A program made the translations under genes and the position numbers. A stretch of DNA of 64,000 nt from Castanea sativa (Eukaryota; Streptophyta; Magnoliopsida; Fagales; Fagaceae): NCBI RefSeq assembly GCF_040712315.1, contig NC_134013.1:10823001-10887000 (forward strand). Direction: 5' to 3'. Below the pieces are notes generated by a model. That model did no database searches and was not told the DNA's origin. It saw nothing but the letters and a program-made list of their open reading frames with translations. Positions 25,346-38,310 of this stretch are shown here, piece by piece (the stretch's first letter is position 1; each line of letters opens with the position of its first letter).

Positions 25346-26306
25346 GCTAAGATATTTTAAAGCTTTTAGGTTAACTTTATTGTATGGTTTTTAAAATTCC
25401 ATTTAACCATACTGACGTGAGTAGATTGGATTTGTCGCATTATAAAAAATTTAGCAAATGCTGATAGTTGAGGTTTTTTTTTTCTTTTTCTTGAGAAGGT
25501 GATAGTTGAGTTGATGTCTATTTGAACTTGATGATGTAACAAAATTAAATTTAAAAAAATTATCATAAAATAGTCAAAAATATTTTTTTAAAAAATAATT
25601 AAAATATGTTGCTAACCTGCCGCTTAAATCATTTTTTCCTCGTTTTTCAAGCCTTCTATACATTAAAAAAAAAAAAAAAAAAAAGTAACGATTCCATTAT
25701 AAAAATATTGTAACTCACTAATTGGCGCATCTAGTCGAAATCCTGGATATGGATACAACGGTAAACTTTGAATACTTCTATCACAAATAAAATATTGTAC
25801 TTCACAATAGACTCACAGTCCACAGTTCACACCAGACTACTAGACCACGAAATTTACTGAAGAAAACGTAAATTTCTCGCGAGTCTAGTGAATTTAAAGT
25901 TGGGTGGATAAGATAAGAAAGATACATAGTTTTGTTTTCATTTCCAATAAAATTTTAGCAAAAGAGAAAAACATAAAAAGTAAAGTGTAGAGATCTGAGT
26001 CTGACAGCCTTTTTCATTTATCTATCTCTCACTCTCTCTCTCAACGGACAGGACAATGCTTTGGAACCAACGGAACGGACTCGATAAATGGCGGATTCCA
26101 ATTTTAGAGTTTAGCTAGATTTAAGGACCTTGTTTGAGGTCCGTGTTCTTTTAAACTTTACTACGTTTTTTGTAACATTCTAGGCGGTTTTGTTTTTGTT
26201 ATCTCAGTTAGACACATAGAGAAAGAGAAAGAGAGAGAGAGAGAGAGAGTAACTGAGACTGAGAGTGAGTAAAGTCTTGGTGGCTAGTGAGAGAGAGAGA
26301 AAAAAA
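25346..26306. other. Upstream region and 5' leader of the IQD32-like gene
   Basis: The last 300 bp contain CT-rich (26027-26042) and GA-rich (26219-26249, 26288-26300) stretches typical of plant 5' leaders, ending directly before the ATG at 26307. I cannot fix a transcription start. The left part is AT-rich with an A22 run near 25663-25684. Confidence 0.45.
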
Positions 26307-27271
26307 ATGGTGAAATCTACCTCATGCTTCAAAATAATCACCTGCGGTAGCGATTCAAAGGACAAGGATGATCTCGAGGTCTCCGAGGTACCTGATTGGT
26401 TTCAGTCTTCTTTGTTTTCGTTGACTTTCTTTCTGTTCTGATTTGGTTTGATGTTCTTGTTAGGTTTGTACTGGTTACAAAAATGCTATTGTTGGAAAGT
26501 TTGTAGTATTTTTTTAAGATCTGAGAAGTCAAATCAATTTAAACTGAGTTTCAGTGCAACTGTGTGATTGAATTAAAGCCGAGCTGTTGATTTCTTCTTA
26601 TATATGTACATATTAAGATCTGAGATTCTGAGGGATTTCTTGTTTCTGATTTTGCTTATTTAGTAACTAAGCAATGGTGATTCTGATTTTATTTTATTTT
26701 AGTTTTATAAATTTTTTTTTTATGCAGTGTGTTTGGACTTATTATTTTTAACTAGCATTATGAGTAATTGAGTTCTTACAATCAGTTCTTTGTAGGTTTA
26801 ACACATATGCTTGTTCACAATGAAGCAGTTATATTCATTAAGATTGCTGAATAGTGAAGCACATTATGTTGATCCTGCTTGTCATTTACAGAAGGAAGGA
26901 AAGAGAATTTTTTTAAAAAAATACTGGAAGATTTATATTGCAGTATGTAGTTAAGTTGGTATCAATAATTCGATAAAGAAAAGGCAAAAAAAAGGGTGCA
27001 AATGAAATCACATTGGAAGAGTACAATGTGTTTGAAAGATTTATATGACGAGAAGGATAGAGATGGGTTCATTCAGACAATTATCAATTGACATTATACA
27101 GTTGCAGATCTTGCAAATTTATATAATGTCTTTCTGAGAACTGTTTTTTTCCTGCTCTTATCAAGTTTTCTTGAAGCCATTTTCCAATGAGGTCGTGTTG
27201 CAAGGTCATAATTCATATAGATAGGAACTTAATGCCATTAATGCAGAGAGTAATAGGAGGAGGGAAGTCAA

Positions 27272-27306
<35 letters not shown>

Positions 27307-30300
27307 TGTGTTGTGTTGAATTGTGTTATTTGTGCTTCATTCCAGGGCAAGGGTTCAAGTGACAAACGTGGGTGGAGTTTCCGGAAGAGGTCTGCCCGGC
27401 ATCGAGTGCTTAGCAACACTGTTATCTCAGAAACCCCCTCATCCGCAAATAAGGAGAGCCCAGAAGATGTTAATATTCACTATCAACAACCAGCCAACTC
27501 TACTGTTCCAGAGAAAATCTCATTGATACAATCAATAGACGAGAAACCCCAGTTGTCGACTTCAGTGGAACCAAAAGTAATCGAGACAGTGGTTCCTACT
27601 GAAAATGAAAATAAGCTTGATGTATACGCAGAGGAGTCTGTTGTTATTGTCGAAAATAAGCTTGATGTATATGCAGAGGAGTCTGTTGTTAATGTCGAAA
27701 ATAAGCTTGATGTATGCGCAGAGGAGTCTGTTATTATTGTCATCCAGGCTGCTATTAGAGGGTTTCTGGTAGTCTCTTTGTCTCAACTGTATGAGTGCAA
27801 AACTTGCTAGGTTGGTACCCGTACTTACCTTTCTTTTTATTAAAAACCATTTTCCAGGGTCGGAGAACGCTGTTGAAGCTTAAGAATGTTGTTAAATTGC
27901 AAGCTGCTGTTCGTGGGTATTTGGTTCGAAGTCATGCTGTGGGAACCCTACGTTGTGTTCAAGCCATTGCCAAAATGCAAGCTCTTGTTCGTGCCCGCCG
28001 TGCTCGTTTGTCTCTAGAGGGGTCATATCCAGAAAATAAATTAGGTGGGAAGCATGAGAACGATACCGATGCTTCAAAGACCTGGGTAATGCTACTGGAA
28101 TCTTACTCAGTATATTTCGAAATTCAAACCATATTGGGTTGATGAGGCTTTTTATTTTTTATATGACTTGAGATAGAATAGAATGGAGGAAAAGAATACA
28201 TGTGATTGATCCTAACTAATTTGTTGAGGATTCATAGCTGACCCCAAAAATTTGGGATTGAGGCTTCTTGTTGTTGTTATAGTATTCTTGTTCATATTGG
28301 TTTGACAATAGGCTATATACTGGCTTTCAACCTCAGAAACTCCCTTCTGTAAAAATGTTGATCTGTTATGATAACAATATCTCAAAATGTTACTTGCCAA
28401 ATAAATAAATGAAATAAAAGAGTCAGGGGCTCCCTTTGTAAATATGTTTAATCTATTATTCTTGAAATGTCACTTGCTAAATAAATAAATGCATAAAAGA
28501 AGTCAGTGCCCCCTTTGTATTAGAATAACTATATCTTAAATATTATTTGCTAAAGAAATAAATGGAAACAAAAGTTAGTGCTTCAAACTCTGCTTGTTCA
28601 GTACAATAATTTTCTAGAGAAGGGGAAGGGGGAGGGTGGGTTTCAATACCCAAACAATTTTAATCAAAATTTGTGCAGACATACAAATATTGCCTACGGA
28701 ACAATGTAGAATGAAAAAAAAATACAGAGTGAGATGCGTTTTGTGATTGTGCAGAGAATGACCTTTGTTGCAGTTCATATGCATTCACCACCAATCAAGC
28801 ACTGCCAGGATTTCATATAATAGTGGGATAATGGTCCCATAAGCTTTCATCTTACTGGTAGTACTTGAATGAAAAGATAGATTGAATAATGTTTTAGAAA
28901 CTAAATAATATCATTAATCTACTTTGGAGTCTAAAATTTTCATGAAGTGTTGTAAACTATCAATGGTACCATAAATGGTTAGTATCACAGGGTAAGTTAG
29001 GGATTCATAACTGATCCGTTACTGAATCTTGTTTACTGTTGGAGCTTGGGTTATTGCCAGTTTATTGGATGCTAGACGATGTATTCTTATCCTTTTAATA
29101 AGCAACAATTACTGCTATCACATGTTCCAACAACCTTGCCTGGTTATTCCATTTTACAGGAGAAGGAAAAATTAGCAACGAAATCTAATGTAACATACAC
29201 TTCCATTGAGAAGCTGCTAAGCAATGGTTTTGCCCGCCAGGTATGACAATATTTCTTTCTGCTGTTTTATAGTCTTGTCAGCCTATTTTTTCTTACGAAT
29301 GTATAGCATGACTAAAATGAGTACTTTTCAAAATTAAAGCTGTTGGAATCAACACCAAAGACCAAATCTATCCATGTTAAGTGTGATCCTTCTAAACATG
29401 ATTCTGCTTGGAAGTGGTTGGAGAGGTGGATGTCTGTTTCTTCTCCAGATATTGTTGAGTCAAAGAAAGCAGAGCCAATTACAGAAAAACAGGGAAGAGA
29501 ACAGGATGAGAACTTGGTGTCTCATCTTGAAACTGAAATTCCATCTGAAGTATTTCCCGAGTCAAAGGATGCAGATTCCAACAATAGGGAATCACTGGTG
29601 CCATCTGAAAGCGAAGATAATCTGATTACTTATGATCCCAACGACTTCAACTTTCAGGCATACAATCCTACCTCTTTGTCAGAAGATGATTTAGATCAGC
29701 CTCGGCCTGAAAGCACAAATACATCTGATGCAAAGGAAACCTTGTTGGACATGATTTCTCTTCCAAATCAAAGTACTCAAGCAGATTCAAATTCTCAAGT
29801 GGAGTTCAATTCTCTTCCTGTGAAGCCTGAAACAGAAACTGAACAACCAAAACGCTCTATGAAGAGACTTGCCTCAGAACAGTTGGACACTGAAGAGAAG
29901 AAATGTGTATTTGGATCAAGAAAGCCGAGCAATCCTGCATTTATTGCTGCCCAGTCGAAATTCGAAGAGCTTAGTACAATTACCAGTGCAGGTAAAGATG
30001 CTGAAGTTGAATCGCATATAGACACAACTCTGTCAGGAGCAAGTACTGTAATCAGGACAAAGGAGCTCGGTATAGCAGAAAATTCAACCCCTCACAGTTC
30101 AAGGGTTCAAGTAGGTGGCTCTGAATGTGGCACTGAACTCTCTATTTCTTCTACCCTTGATTCGCCTGACATATCTGAAGTTGGAGCACCGGAGTGTGAG
30201 CATGAAGCCAAAGTTTTAGAGGATGGAGTTTACAATCCAAACAGCATGAAAAACATGGATGTTGAATCCAAGGATGAATCTTCCGTCTCAATATCTAACT

Positions 30301-32128
30301 TATCTACCTCTGTCTTGGATAAGCCAGAGAATCTTGGCGATGTCAATGGTGAATCTGTAAATCTAATGGTGACTACGGACACCCCACTGATAGAGCCTAA
30401 GCTGGAGAAGGATGCATCAGCTGATCTGCAGAGACAGCTGGACTCTGTGACAGGTCATCAACCATACCGGACATCTCCAGAAGCTTCTCCCAGAAGCCAT
30501 ATAACCATGCCTGAATCTCATGGGACGCCTTCTAGTCAGGTATCTGTGAAATCTAAAAAGAAAAGAAGTGATAAGAGTGGATCCAACCAAAAGCCTAGAT
30601 CCCTGTCAGGGGGTAAGAAATCACCTTCGAATCCAAAGCATGATTCTGGCTCAAGAGGTAGTATGGAACAATTGCCAAGAGATGAGAAAAATGGGAAGAG
30701 ACGCAATTCCTTTGGTTCAGCAAAATCAGACCCAACTGATCAAGAACCAGTAGAGAGCAATACTAATAGTTCTCTTCCCCATTTCATGCAAGCCACAGAA
30801 TCTGCTAGAGCCAAGCTCCAAGCAAATAACTCTCCAAGATCAAGTCCAGATGTGCAAGACAGAGACATTTACATAAAGAAGAGACATTCCTTACCGGGTG
30901 CAAATGGGAGGCAAGGGTCTCCACGTATTTCACGTTCAACGTCTCAAGCCCAGCAGAGTGCAAAGGGAAATGTTACTTATCAGCATGGTATTCTCTAGAC
31001 CTCATATGTATTTTTTGAAGTCTTGTTAATTTATATTCAACTTAACTTAAACTTCGCCTTAATCCCAATTAAATTGGGGTGGATTGCTGATCATTACCAA
31101 CTAATCCTGGTCAACATGTGCATTCTTTTTTGTCATTTTATCTTATTTGAAATCATAATTTTGTGCTTCCTCTTTTTCCCCCCTTACTCCAACCCGAATT
31201 AAATCATGTGTTCTCACCAGTACATTAATCCCTTTGCCCATAGCCAAACCATCTTACATAACTCTCTCATCTATTCTTCCATAAGAATTACCTTTGAACA
31301 AATGACTTTACTCCTTATCTTTCGTAGCATTCCCTATTATTTATCTTAACATTTTCATTTTTGCTACTGTCATTTTATGAACGTGTTTCTTCTCAACAAT
31401 TTGATGTTTTTATCATATCGTATAAATGGTTTTATAGCAGTCCTATAGTTTTTTCTTTTTCTTTTTCTTTTTTCTTTTTCTTCAACTCAATAGGTTTTTT
31501 AGTGTTAACACAATACTCTATGTACTTCCCCATTTCATTCACCTGCTCTTATTGTATGAGTCACATCATTCTCAATTTTCCCATATGAACTGCAGCAAAC
31601 ACTCTTCACTATTCCATGTGCTGAACGTCTCGATTAGACAAAATATGTTTAGAGTAATCATCATCTACTTGATAGGATTGTTACTTTAAGTACAAATTAA
31701 ATTTTCATTCTTCCTGACACTTTGAATGCCTTTCTTCACACTGAAAAAATGTTAAGAGTTGTGATTCAAGCATGTCTTGTTTGTGCATCCTTTTGACTAC
31801 TCTGCTTTTACCATGTTTCCAATGTGTAATCCATTATATATATATATATACCAGTTTAACCACAATTTGGCATTTCAATCAAATATTTATAGTATGGTCC
31901 TCTACATGTTATTATGGTGTATCCCACTTGGCATGTGTCGATGCCATTCTAGCGCAATAGCAAGGCACAGTGGGTAGAGGTTTGTTTTGAGCCTCTGGAA
32001 TTCTCTTCTTATTGGTGATAGCAAAGGAAAGAATATGTAAGAAGTTACGAAGTAGCATCTCTGCATTTTAGACTGGGTGACTTACTGCTTGATCCTGCTT
32101 TTTTTCAGAAAGAAAATGGCAGAGGTGA
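26307..32128 (+). CDS. IQD32: IQD32-type calmodulin-binding IQ67-domain protein, 6 coding exons
   Basis: Exons 26307-26387, 27346-27768, 27858-28085, 29160-29240, 29340-30987 and 32109-32128 join in frame to 826 residues. The start MVKSTSCFKIITCGSDSKDK and KGSSDKRGWSFRKRSARHRV are IQD31/32-like. The IQ67 region spans the exon 2/3 junction: IQAAIRG (160-166), LQAAVRG (182-188) and MQALVRARR (208-216), which bind calmodulin. Exon 5 encodes a long, Ser/Glu-rich, probably disordered middle. Near the C-terminus DRDIYIKKRHSLPG...SPRISRSTS is DUF4005-like. The final 20-nt exon adds (E)RKWQR, the usual IQD31/32 ending. Family members sit on microtubules or in the nucleus as calmodulin-regulated scaffolds. 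Just before the first IQ motif, a 45-nt segment is tandemly repeated three times (27610-27741). I recall Arabidopsis At1g19870 as IQD32. Confidence 0.95.
27277..27304. repeat. (GT)n microsatellite in IQD32-like intron 1
   Basis: About 13-14 GT units shortly upstream of the exon 2 acceptor at 27345. Length variation here could affect the intron end. Confidence 0.85.
27610..27741 (+). repeat. Three tandem 45-nt coding repeats in IQD32-like exon 2
   Basis: Units 27610-27654, 27655-27699 and 27700-27741 encode NKLDVYAEESVVIVE, NKLDVYAEESVVNVE and NKLDVCAEESVIIV. The third runs into the first IQ motif. All changes keep the frame, and copies differ at only a few bases, suggesting recent expansion or selection for sequence. 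Confidence 0.9.
28205..28290 (+). mobile_element. Probable SINE 3' end with TTG tail, IQD32-like intron 3
   Basis: Ends CTGACCCCAAAAATTTGGGATTGAGGCTT followed by CTTGTTGTTGTTA; a short palindrome plus a TTG-repeat tail is the pattern of TS-type plant SINEs. A related motif (CTTAATCCCAATTAAATTGGGGT) lies at about 31060-31082 in intron 5. The 5' ends are not resolved. Confidence 0.4.
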
Positions 32129-32672
32129 AGACATTTGAATTTGATCATATGCCTCAAAAGGAAATGATGGTGGATCACCTGTCCTAGATGGGCAAGTCGG
32201 AGTCAATTATTGATCTACTTGACGGGTAGCTACTTAGTTTTGTATACCGGTTTTTCTCCTCTTTGATTGTGCTAGTTAATCCATTGATGGAATTGGGGGT
32301 TTGTGTGGGGAGGTTACATATATATGAAACTGGATGAGGTTTTCGTGTAAATTACTACCACTATCACTACCATTATTTTTTTATAATTTTTTTATTTTAA
32401 ATTTCTTCCCCGGTATTATGTAAGTTTAACAGTGTTTGTGAGTGTGATATTATTTAGGTGAATTACAAGAAGTTTTTACATGTTACAAGGTTGAGAGCTT
32501 TTAAAGAAAACCAAATATTGTAATAAATTGGATTTCTATATTTTCTTTTGCCTTCTGTATAATTGCCTTTTAATGTTGTGTAAATGTTTGGGTTTCTGAA
32601 TCTTTCCTTCTTTTTATTGTTAGTATTTTTATAAGAAGGTAGTGGGGGAGGCGTCGGGGGACGTGGGGTTCA

Positions 32673-32718
<46 letters not shown>

Positions 32719-35700
32719 CATCACAAAGAATGACATTATAACCAGGTAATCATTTGAAATATTGAATCTCGATCGCCCCCAACTCTGTCCTTCTAAAATT
32801 TTAGAAATACTCAGCATTTGGTTTATGATAATGCAAACCCGATTTCAGCAATTGCGTGGGCACTATATGCTGATGAGTGATGAATCTCTATGGATAAAAT
32901 TATCATGGGATTTATCAACAAAAGTTGTCATTGTTAGAGCATCCACATCAGTATGTTAAAATTTTTTTTCCATTTTGCATATTTAGAACCTATTTTTTCT
33001 ATTTTACACATTTATTTTTACAAAATACTCATATCAGTTTGTCTTTTATACACATTTATTCAAATAAAATATTCATTTCTTTAACACTGTGAGAGTAAGG
33101 TGAGAAAGGAAATGAGAAAAAGAGAGTGAGGAGAGAGAAAAAAAAATACACGGTGAACAGTAACTGTGTATATATGCATGACTATTATTCATTTACAAGA
33201 TCATTGTGTATATGACATTTTTACATTTTTACAAAAACTAACGTGGGGGGTTTTTGGTTAAAATGTGTAAAATTGAGCACTTTTTTGTATTTTAAAAGAC
33301 TATTCACAAGCTGGCAATGGCATCATAATAAATTGATAAATTGTAAAGAGTCTTGCTATGTTTAATCTCTGTTACAATTGTTGGAACACGAGGACCAACT
33401 TCATCATCTGATAGTATTAGCCTGTAGCTTTTGATTTAGAATTTTGCCAATATCAAAGGGTAAATCTGCAATCGATTTAACCCCTAGAACTTTACCTCAG
33501 TTACACTTTTTACCTCAATTACATTTAGCCCCTAACTTTTGAAATCTGCAATTGATTTCAGAATTTAAAAATACACTGGCTTAAAACCCCTTTGTTAGTT
33601 TGGACAAAATATAAATGCGTGCATCACATGTGATTTTTGACCCTCTAATTGGACTAAACTTCTACCCTAAAAAATGAATAAATAAATAAAATACTCCACC
33701 ATCTATCTTTGTTTCCTGAAAAGTAAAAACATTTTTAGCAAAATCCTATCAAGCTCAAAAACAAAAACACGTTTCTAGAACTAGTCTAATTCCAATTGGG
33801 AATTCCTTGGGACCTTTAGTATTAAGAAGAGACCCTCAAATTGCGAATTTTTATTCATTTTACCATTTAATAACTTATAATCAGATCTTGGTAAAAAAAT
33901 TCATTCTATATAGTTACTCACCTTATTAATTGGTTGGTCATGTCCCTGCCCAATTAATGTTTTCGACACACCTTCACAACCAAAAAAGGCACTATGGAAC
34001 CGACTATAAGAAAATTATCCCTTGCAACGTTTGAATTTTAGGGGCACAATTAGTCCAATAGGTTTGTAAATTTTGAGTAAGTGAAATGTTAAGGTAATAG
34101 GTTGTAATTGGCGTAAGACCACTTTTATCTGAGTTTACACTTAAGACACTTTTTTTTTTTTTTTTTGAGAATCACTTGGACAATTTTAACTATGCACTAA
34201 TTACAACATGTCACTTCATCAATAGTGATTTTTTTGTTATGTTACTAAAATATTGTTTCTGTCTAAAACTTTTTTTTTTCTTTGCTGAAGTCTAAACCTT
34301 TATACTAAGGCGTAAGTGTGTTTGTATAAATAGTGGATCAAACATTGGTAATAATGGACTGGGGCCCTGGGCTACTTGTTGGGCCAGCACAGCTCTGAGA
34401 AACTATGATCAAGGTCTTGGGCCTGAGAACCAGGTTGCCTGGATTATAATCTGGCTTAATAATTAAATATTGGATTGGGCTTATGCCTGATGATTTCGGC
34501 CGAGCTACCGCAAAATTATTTCAATAACTATTTTATCTGACAAAAAAATTGTTTTACAATATCTTTAAGAATTCCCAATACGATTCTTCTTGTTGTAACA
34601 GTTTCCAAATATATTAGCTGCATATTAAAATACTGTAACAATTTGAGGTTTCATCCTTGTGCATTACAAAAGGACTTTATATATATATATATATAACCCC
34701 TCTTTATAACTAAAGGTTTGACTTACCTCTAATATTTTTTTAACTATAATCTCTTTTTATTTTAATGAGATATTGTCACGTCACCCACTAAATAAATAGA
34801 AAGTGGATATTAAAATTCACTACTACTTGTCATTGTATATTTAAAATAAAAAGACATGTCTAGTTAAAAAAGTATTAAAGAATATAATTAATATTATGTT
34901 ATCTTCATCATTAATAGTTTATATTGAAGCACCAATTTTGTTTGATAATGTATAATTACACTTTGAAACTAATCGTGTTTCAATTTTTTATTTTTTTTTT
35001 TGAAGACTATAAGTCACACGAATAGAAGCTAGACTTATTTTTAAAATAAATTGTTGATTAATAGATTTAATTACCTTTTTTAAATAAAAAAATTAGACCA
35101 ATAGATTCATTTTTCAAGGGTCTATCATTCCTTGAAATATATTTTAAAATTTTCTTTGTTTCTCATTAAACCAATACTTTAAAACGTTTTTATCTTTTTG
35201 TTCATTTTCCTATACTTTAGCTAGGTTTATTTTAAAGTTAGGTCAAGTTCTTTCCAGAATAATCATATAAAAAAAAAACTTTAATTCTTTAATTATAAAA
35301 CTGATAGTACAACTTCATTGTTTATACTTCTAGATTATTATAGACAAAAAAATCCTTTCACTTACCAAAAAAAAAAAAAATGGTGGAGAAAGTTATTTGA
35401 TTAATAATTTTTTCATCCACAATAATTATCAAACTATAAGAGGTCAATTATAAAAATCATCCAATTAATTGGACCCATGTTAATTTATACTTCCCCTCTA
35501 AAACCATATCTTTTTTTTTTTTTGGCAATGGTTCCAATTAGCTCCAATGGTAAAAAAAATTATCCATTAAGTGAATATCGTAGGTTTGAATTCTATTCTA
35601 TGATCCTTTTATATATATATATATCGTCTTTTGGATGTTAAACTATATTTGTCAAATGGGTTCGATTAACCTATGTCGTAAGGAGTCTTGTAACAAAGTG

Positions 35701-36052
35701 GAATAACATGCTTTCCTTTATGAGGAAATTTTGAGTTTAAATCTCTTATCCTCCATTGTTTTTAGGATTGTCATAGAATAGATTAGATGAGGGAAAATTT
35801 AGCAATAAGACATTGGTGAGTTGAAAAAGTTTCAAGTTGTTTCTGACCACCAACCACCAAAAGTGGTGAGCCAATTGATAATTTGGACAGTTTTGAGTCT
35901 TCTGACTTGATGGATTGAACGAGTTGACTGGGTTAATTTTAATTATATGTTGTATATTCAAATTTAAATTTTATTTTACCATTTGTGAATAAAAAATTAA
36001 AGAGGTTATTTTTTTTTAACTTCTTTTTTTTGATAAAAAATAAAAGAGTTAT
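32129..36052. other. IQD32-like 3' flank and intergenic DNA with repeat remnants
   Basis: No further gene. An (AT)n tract lies at 32677-32714. From 32935 the sequence TTAGAGCATCCACATCAGT starts a Harbinger-like MITE, but its right end is not clear. Two tRNA-like SINE fragments are suggested at about 35530-35620 (TTAGCTCCAATGGTAAA ... GTAGGTTTGAATTCT) and about 35685-35760 (AACAAAGTGGAATAACATG ... GAGTTTAAATCTC). Confidence 0.45.
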
Positions 36053-36907
36053 GAGCATTCACATTGGTGGAGCTAAAACTTTAGCTATTTAACACCTACA
36101 AAAGTTACTTTATCTATTTTACCTCTTCACTTTATAATACACCCAACATTAATTGATCTATATTTTTAGCTATTTGACTAAAATAAAATAATAATAAAAT
36201 TCATTAAAATAAAATAAAAAATATCCACCACAACAACCTTTCATTTACCCACAATCACCTCCACCACCACTCCACCAACAACAACCTCAATGTGGCAACT
36301 ACAGCCCATGGCAAGAAAAAATAAAAATAAAAATAAAAACTACCACCAACACAGTCACAACCAAACCCACAAATAAAATAAAAAAACCAAACCACTACCG
36401 TAGTCACCAATCCACCACCACAACCGCCATAGTCACTAAACCCATAGAAAAAAGAAAATTAAAAGACCAAACCACCACCATAGCCATCAAACCCACATAA
36501 AATAATAATAATAATAATTAATTAAACACCGTTCCACCACCAAACTCATATGAACAAACACACACACAAAAAAAAAACCTCAATCACAACCAACACACCC
36601 AAATTTCGATTTGAGTAAAGAGAAATGAGATGGATTCAAGGGCGTGACCTAATCTAAGATGAGAAAGAGAGAGAGTGCTGAAAGAAAACATTAATACAGA
36701 AAAAGAGCAAAAGAAATATTATTTTAATGGGAAGTTTAATATTTTTTTTTTAGCTTCTTACAACAGTGCACAACTATAAATGACTGTGCACTGTAGATGA
36801 AGAGCTAAAACTTTTAAGTTTAGCTCCACCATTATAGCTCATTCTTTTAGAATTGGTGGTACTAAAAATAGCTATATAGCTATTTAGCACCACCAATGCT
36901 TGTGCTC
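36053..36907. mobile_element. MITE, about 855 bp, with long imperfect inverted repeats
   Basis: Left end GAGCATTCACATTGGTGGAG then CTAAA; right end TTTAGCACCACCAATGCTTG then TGCTC. These are inverse complements with a few mismatches. The interior is rich in CCA/CAC triplets (36220-36600). Similar GAGCATCCACATT-type elements are common in tree genomes. No clean target duplication was found. Confidence 0.6.
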
Positions 36908-37139
36908 TAAGTATCTTTCTATGTTATTATTTGCGGGCTTCTGTTTTGAACAGTAACTAGGCCCAAAATGATGATGAGGATCTTAGGCCTCCAAAGAAAT
37001 AAATGTTTGTTGGTTGGTGGACTAGGTTTGGTTCATCGTAGCTGTATTGGGCTAATTACGAACCAATTTGTGCACAAAACATGAGCCCTACAACATGTAT
37101 ACATTTATACATGCAAACATATGCATATTTGAGAATAAG

Positions 37140-38310
37140 TGGTTGAGGAACAGTAAAATAATTATAAAGAAAATGTAAGTAAGAACGTCAGGGATCCTTA
37201 AAATATAGAGCAATAGGTCATTATATTAAGTTTTTAAGTATATTGGACCCTATTTATCACTGGGATATACCACGAGATTCAAATAAGTTCAAAAGTCATA
37301 GACTCAGATAGCCTTTTCTGGCTTCCCAAACTTTTGAGGTTTGAATCCCCCTTGAATCCAAGTGTATCATCAAACACTTGTTACAGGATCCTTCACAATG
37401 CCTTTCTTTTCTTTCTATTTTTCTGAAGTCTAATGAGTCTCTCTAATGCTTTTTATACTCTAGTTAATAGTTGTTGAATGCCCTTTTTTTATGCTTTAAT
37501 CCTCCTCATATAGTACCATTCTAGTGTTTTTGGCATGCCGTTGATTTCCTCTTTTTACCAAAACCAATATTATGTCAGCAACATTGGTGGTTGGTCATTT
37601 CTTATTTCTTCATCGTATTCTTCTTTTGAGATTTGTCTTCTAAAAGTTTCTAGCTGACTTTCCTCATTTGGGAGATCTTGATGAGACAAGTTCAAATGCC
37701 TTTCCTAAGTCAAGGCTTCCAATCCTTTTCCCAAAATTTCCAAAAGACTTTTCAGAGTTTTTTTAGTTGTCTCACCCTTTGTCTATTTCCTTCAAATAGG
37801 TAGATTCCTTATCGACATGTTGAAGGCCCCCAACCATCTTCCTTCTTGGTTCCCTTTCTTGCTTTTCCAGAGGTACCGGGCTCCCTTCATCAAGTGTTGA
37901 TTACTAAGTCACCATCTATTTCCAAAGCTCTTCTTTTAAGCTGTGGGCGACTGATAGGACATGACCTTCTTCATTCCTTATGCCCATGGGCATGCCTCCC
38001 TGAGTTGTCTAAATCCCAACTAGTTTTTCCCTACACTTCTCAAGGATCCTCCCATAGCTCTGGTAGTTCCAAGGCATCCTGGTCTAGTCACTTTCTTCCC
38101 TTCGTTCCCTAAGACCCCTTTTACATAAGGTTGAGCCAAACTTCCTTTGCTTTTCTCTCTCCTCTCTAAGGCTTAGAGCTTACCCATTCATGGGCTTGGG
38201 CTTCCTCTTGCCCATTCCTAATGGGCCTTAGCTCACGAATTGGGCCTTCCTTATTTTTGAGGGCCCATTTGCTTTGGATCTTGATACTTGTAACATTTTG
38301 AACCTCAACA
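37140..38310. mobile_element. Possible LTR-type retrotransposon remnant
   Basis: A stretch richer in GC and C/T than its surroundings, with GGATCC-containing motifs and, on the reverse strand, a run of GGGCC-containing sequence (38190-38270) resembling plant LTRs. No TG...CA pair with matching flanks was found. The 88-codon plus-strand frame inside it (37846-38112) shows no known domain. Confidence 0.25.

Noticed and set aside
37846..38112. 88-codon plus-strand frame as a gene
   Set aside because: No domain, splice context or conservation signal; sits in an LTR-like repeat.
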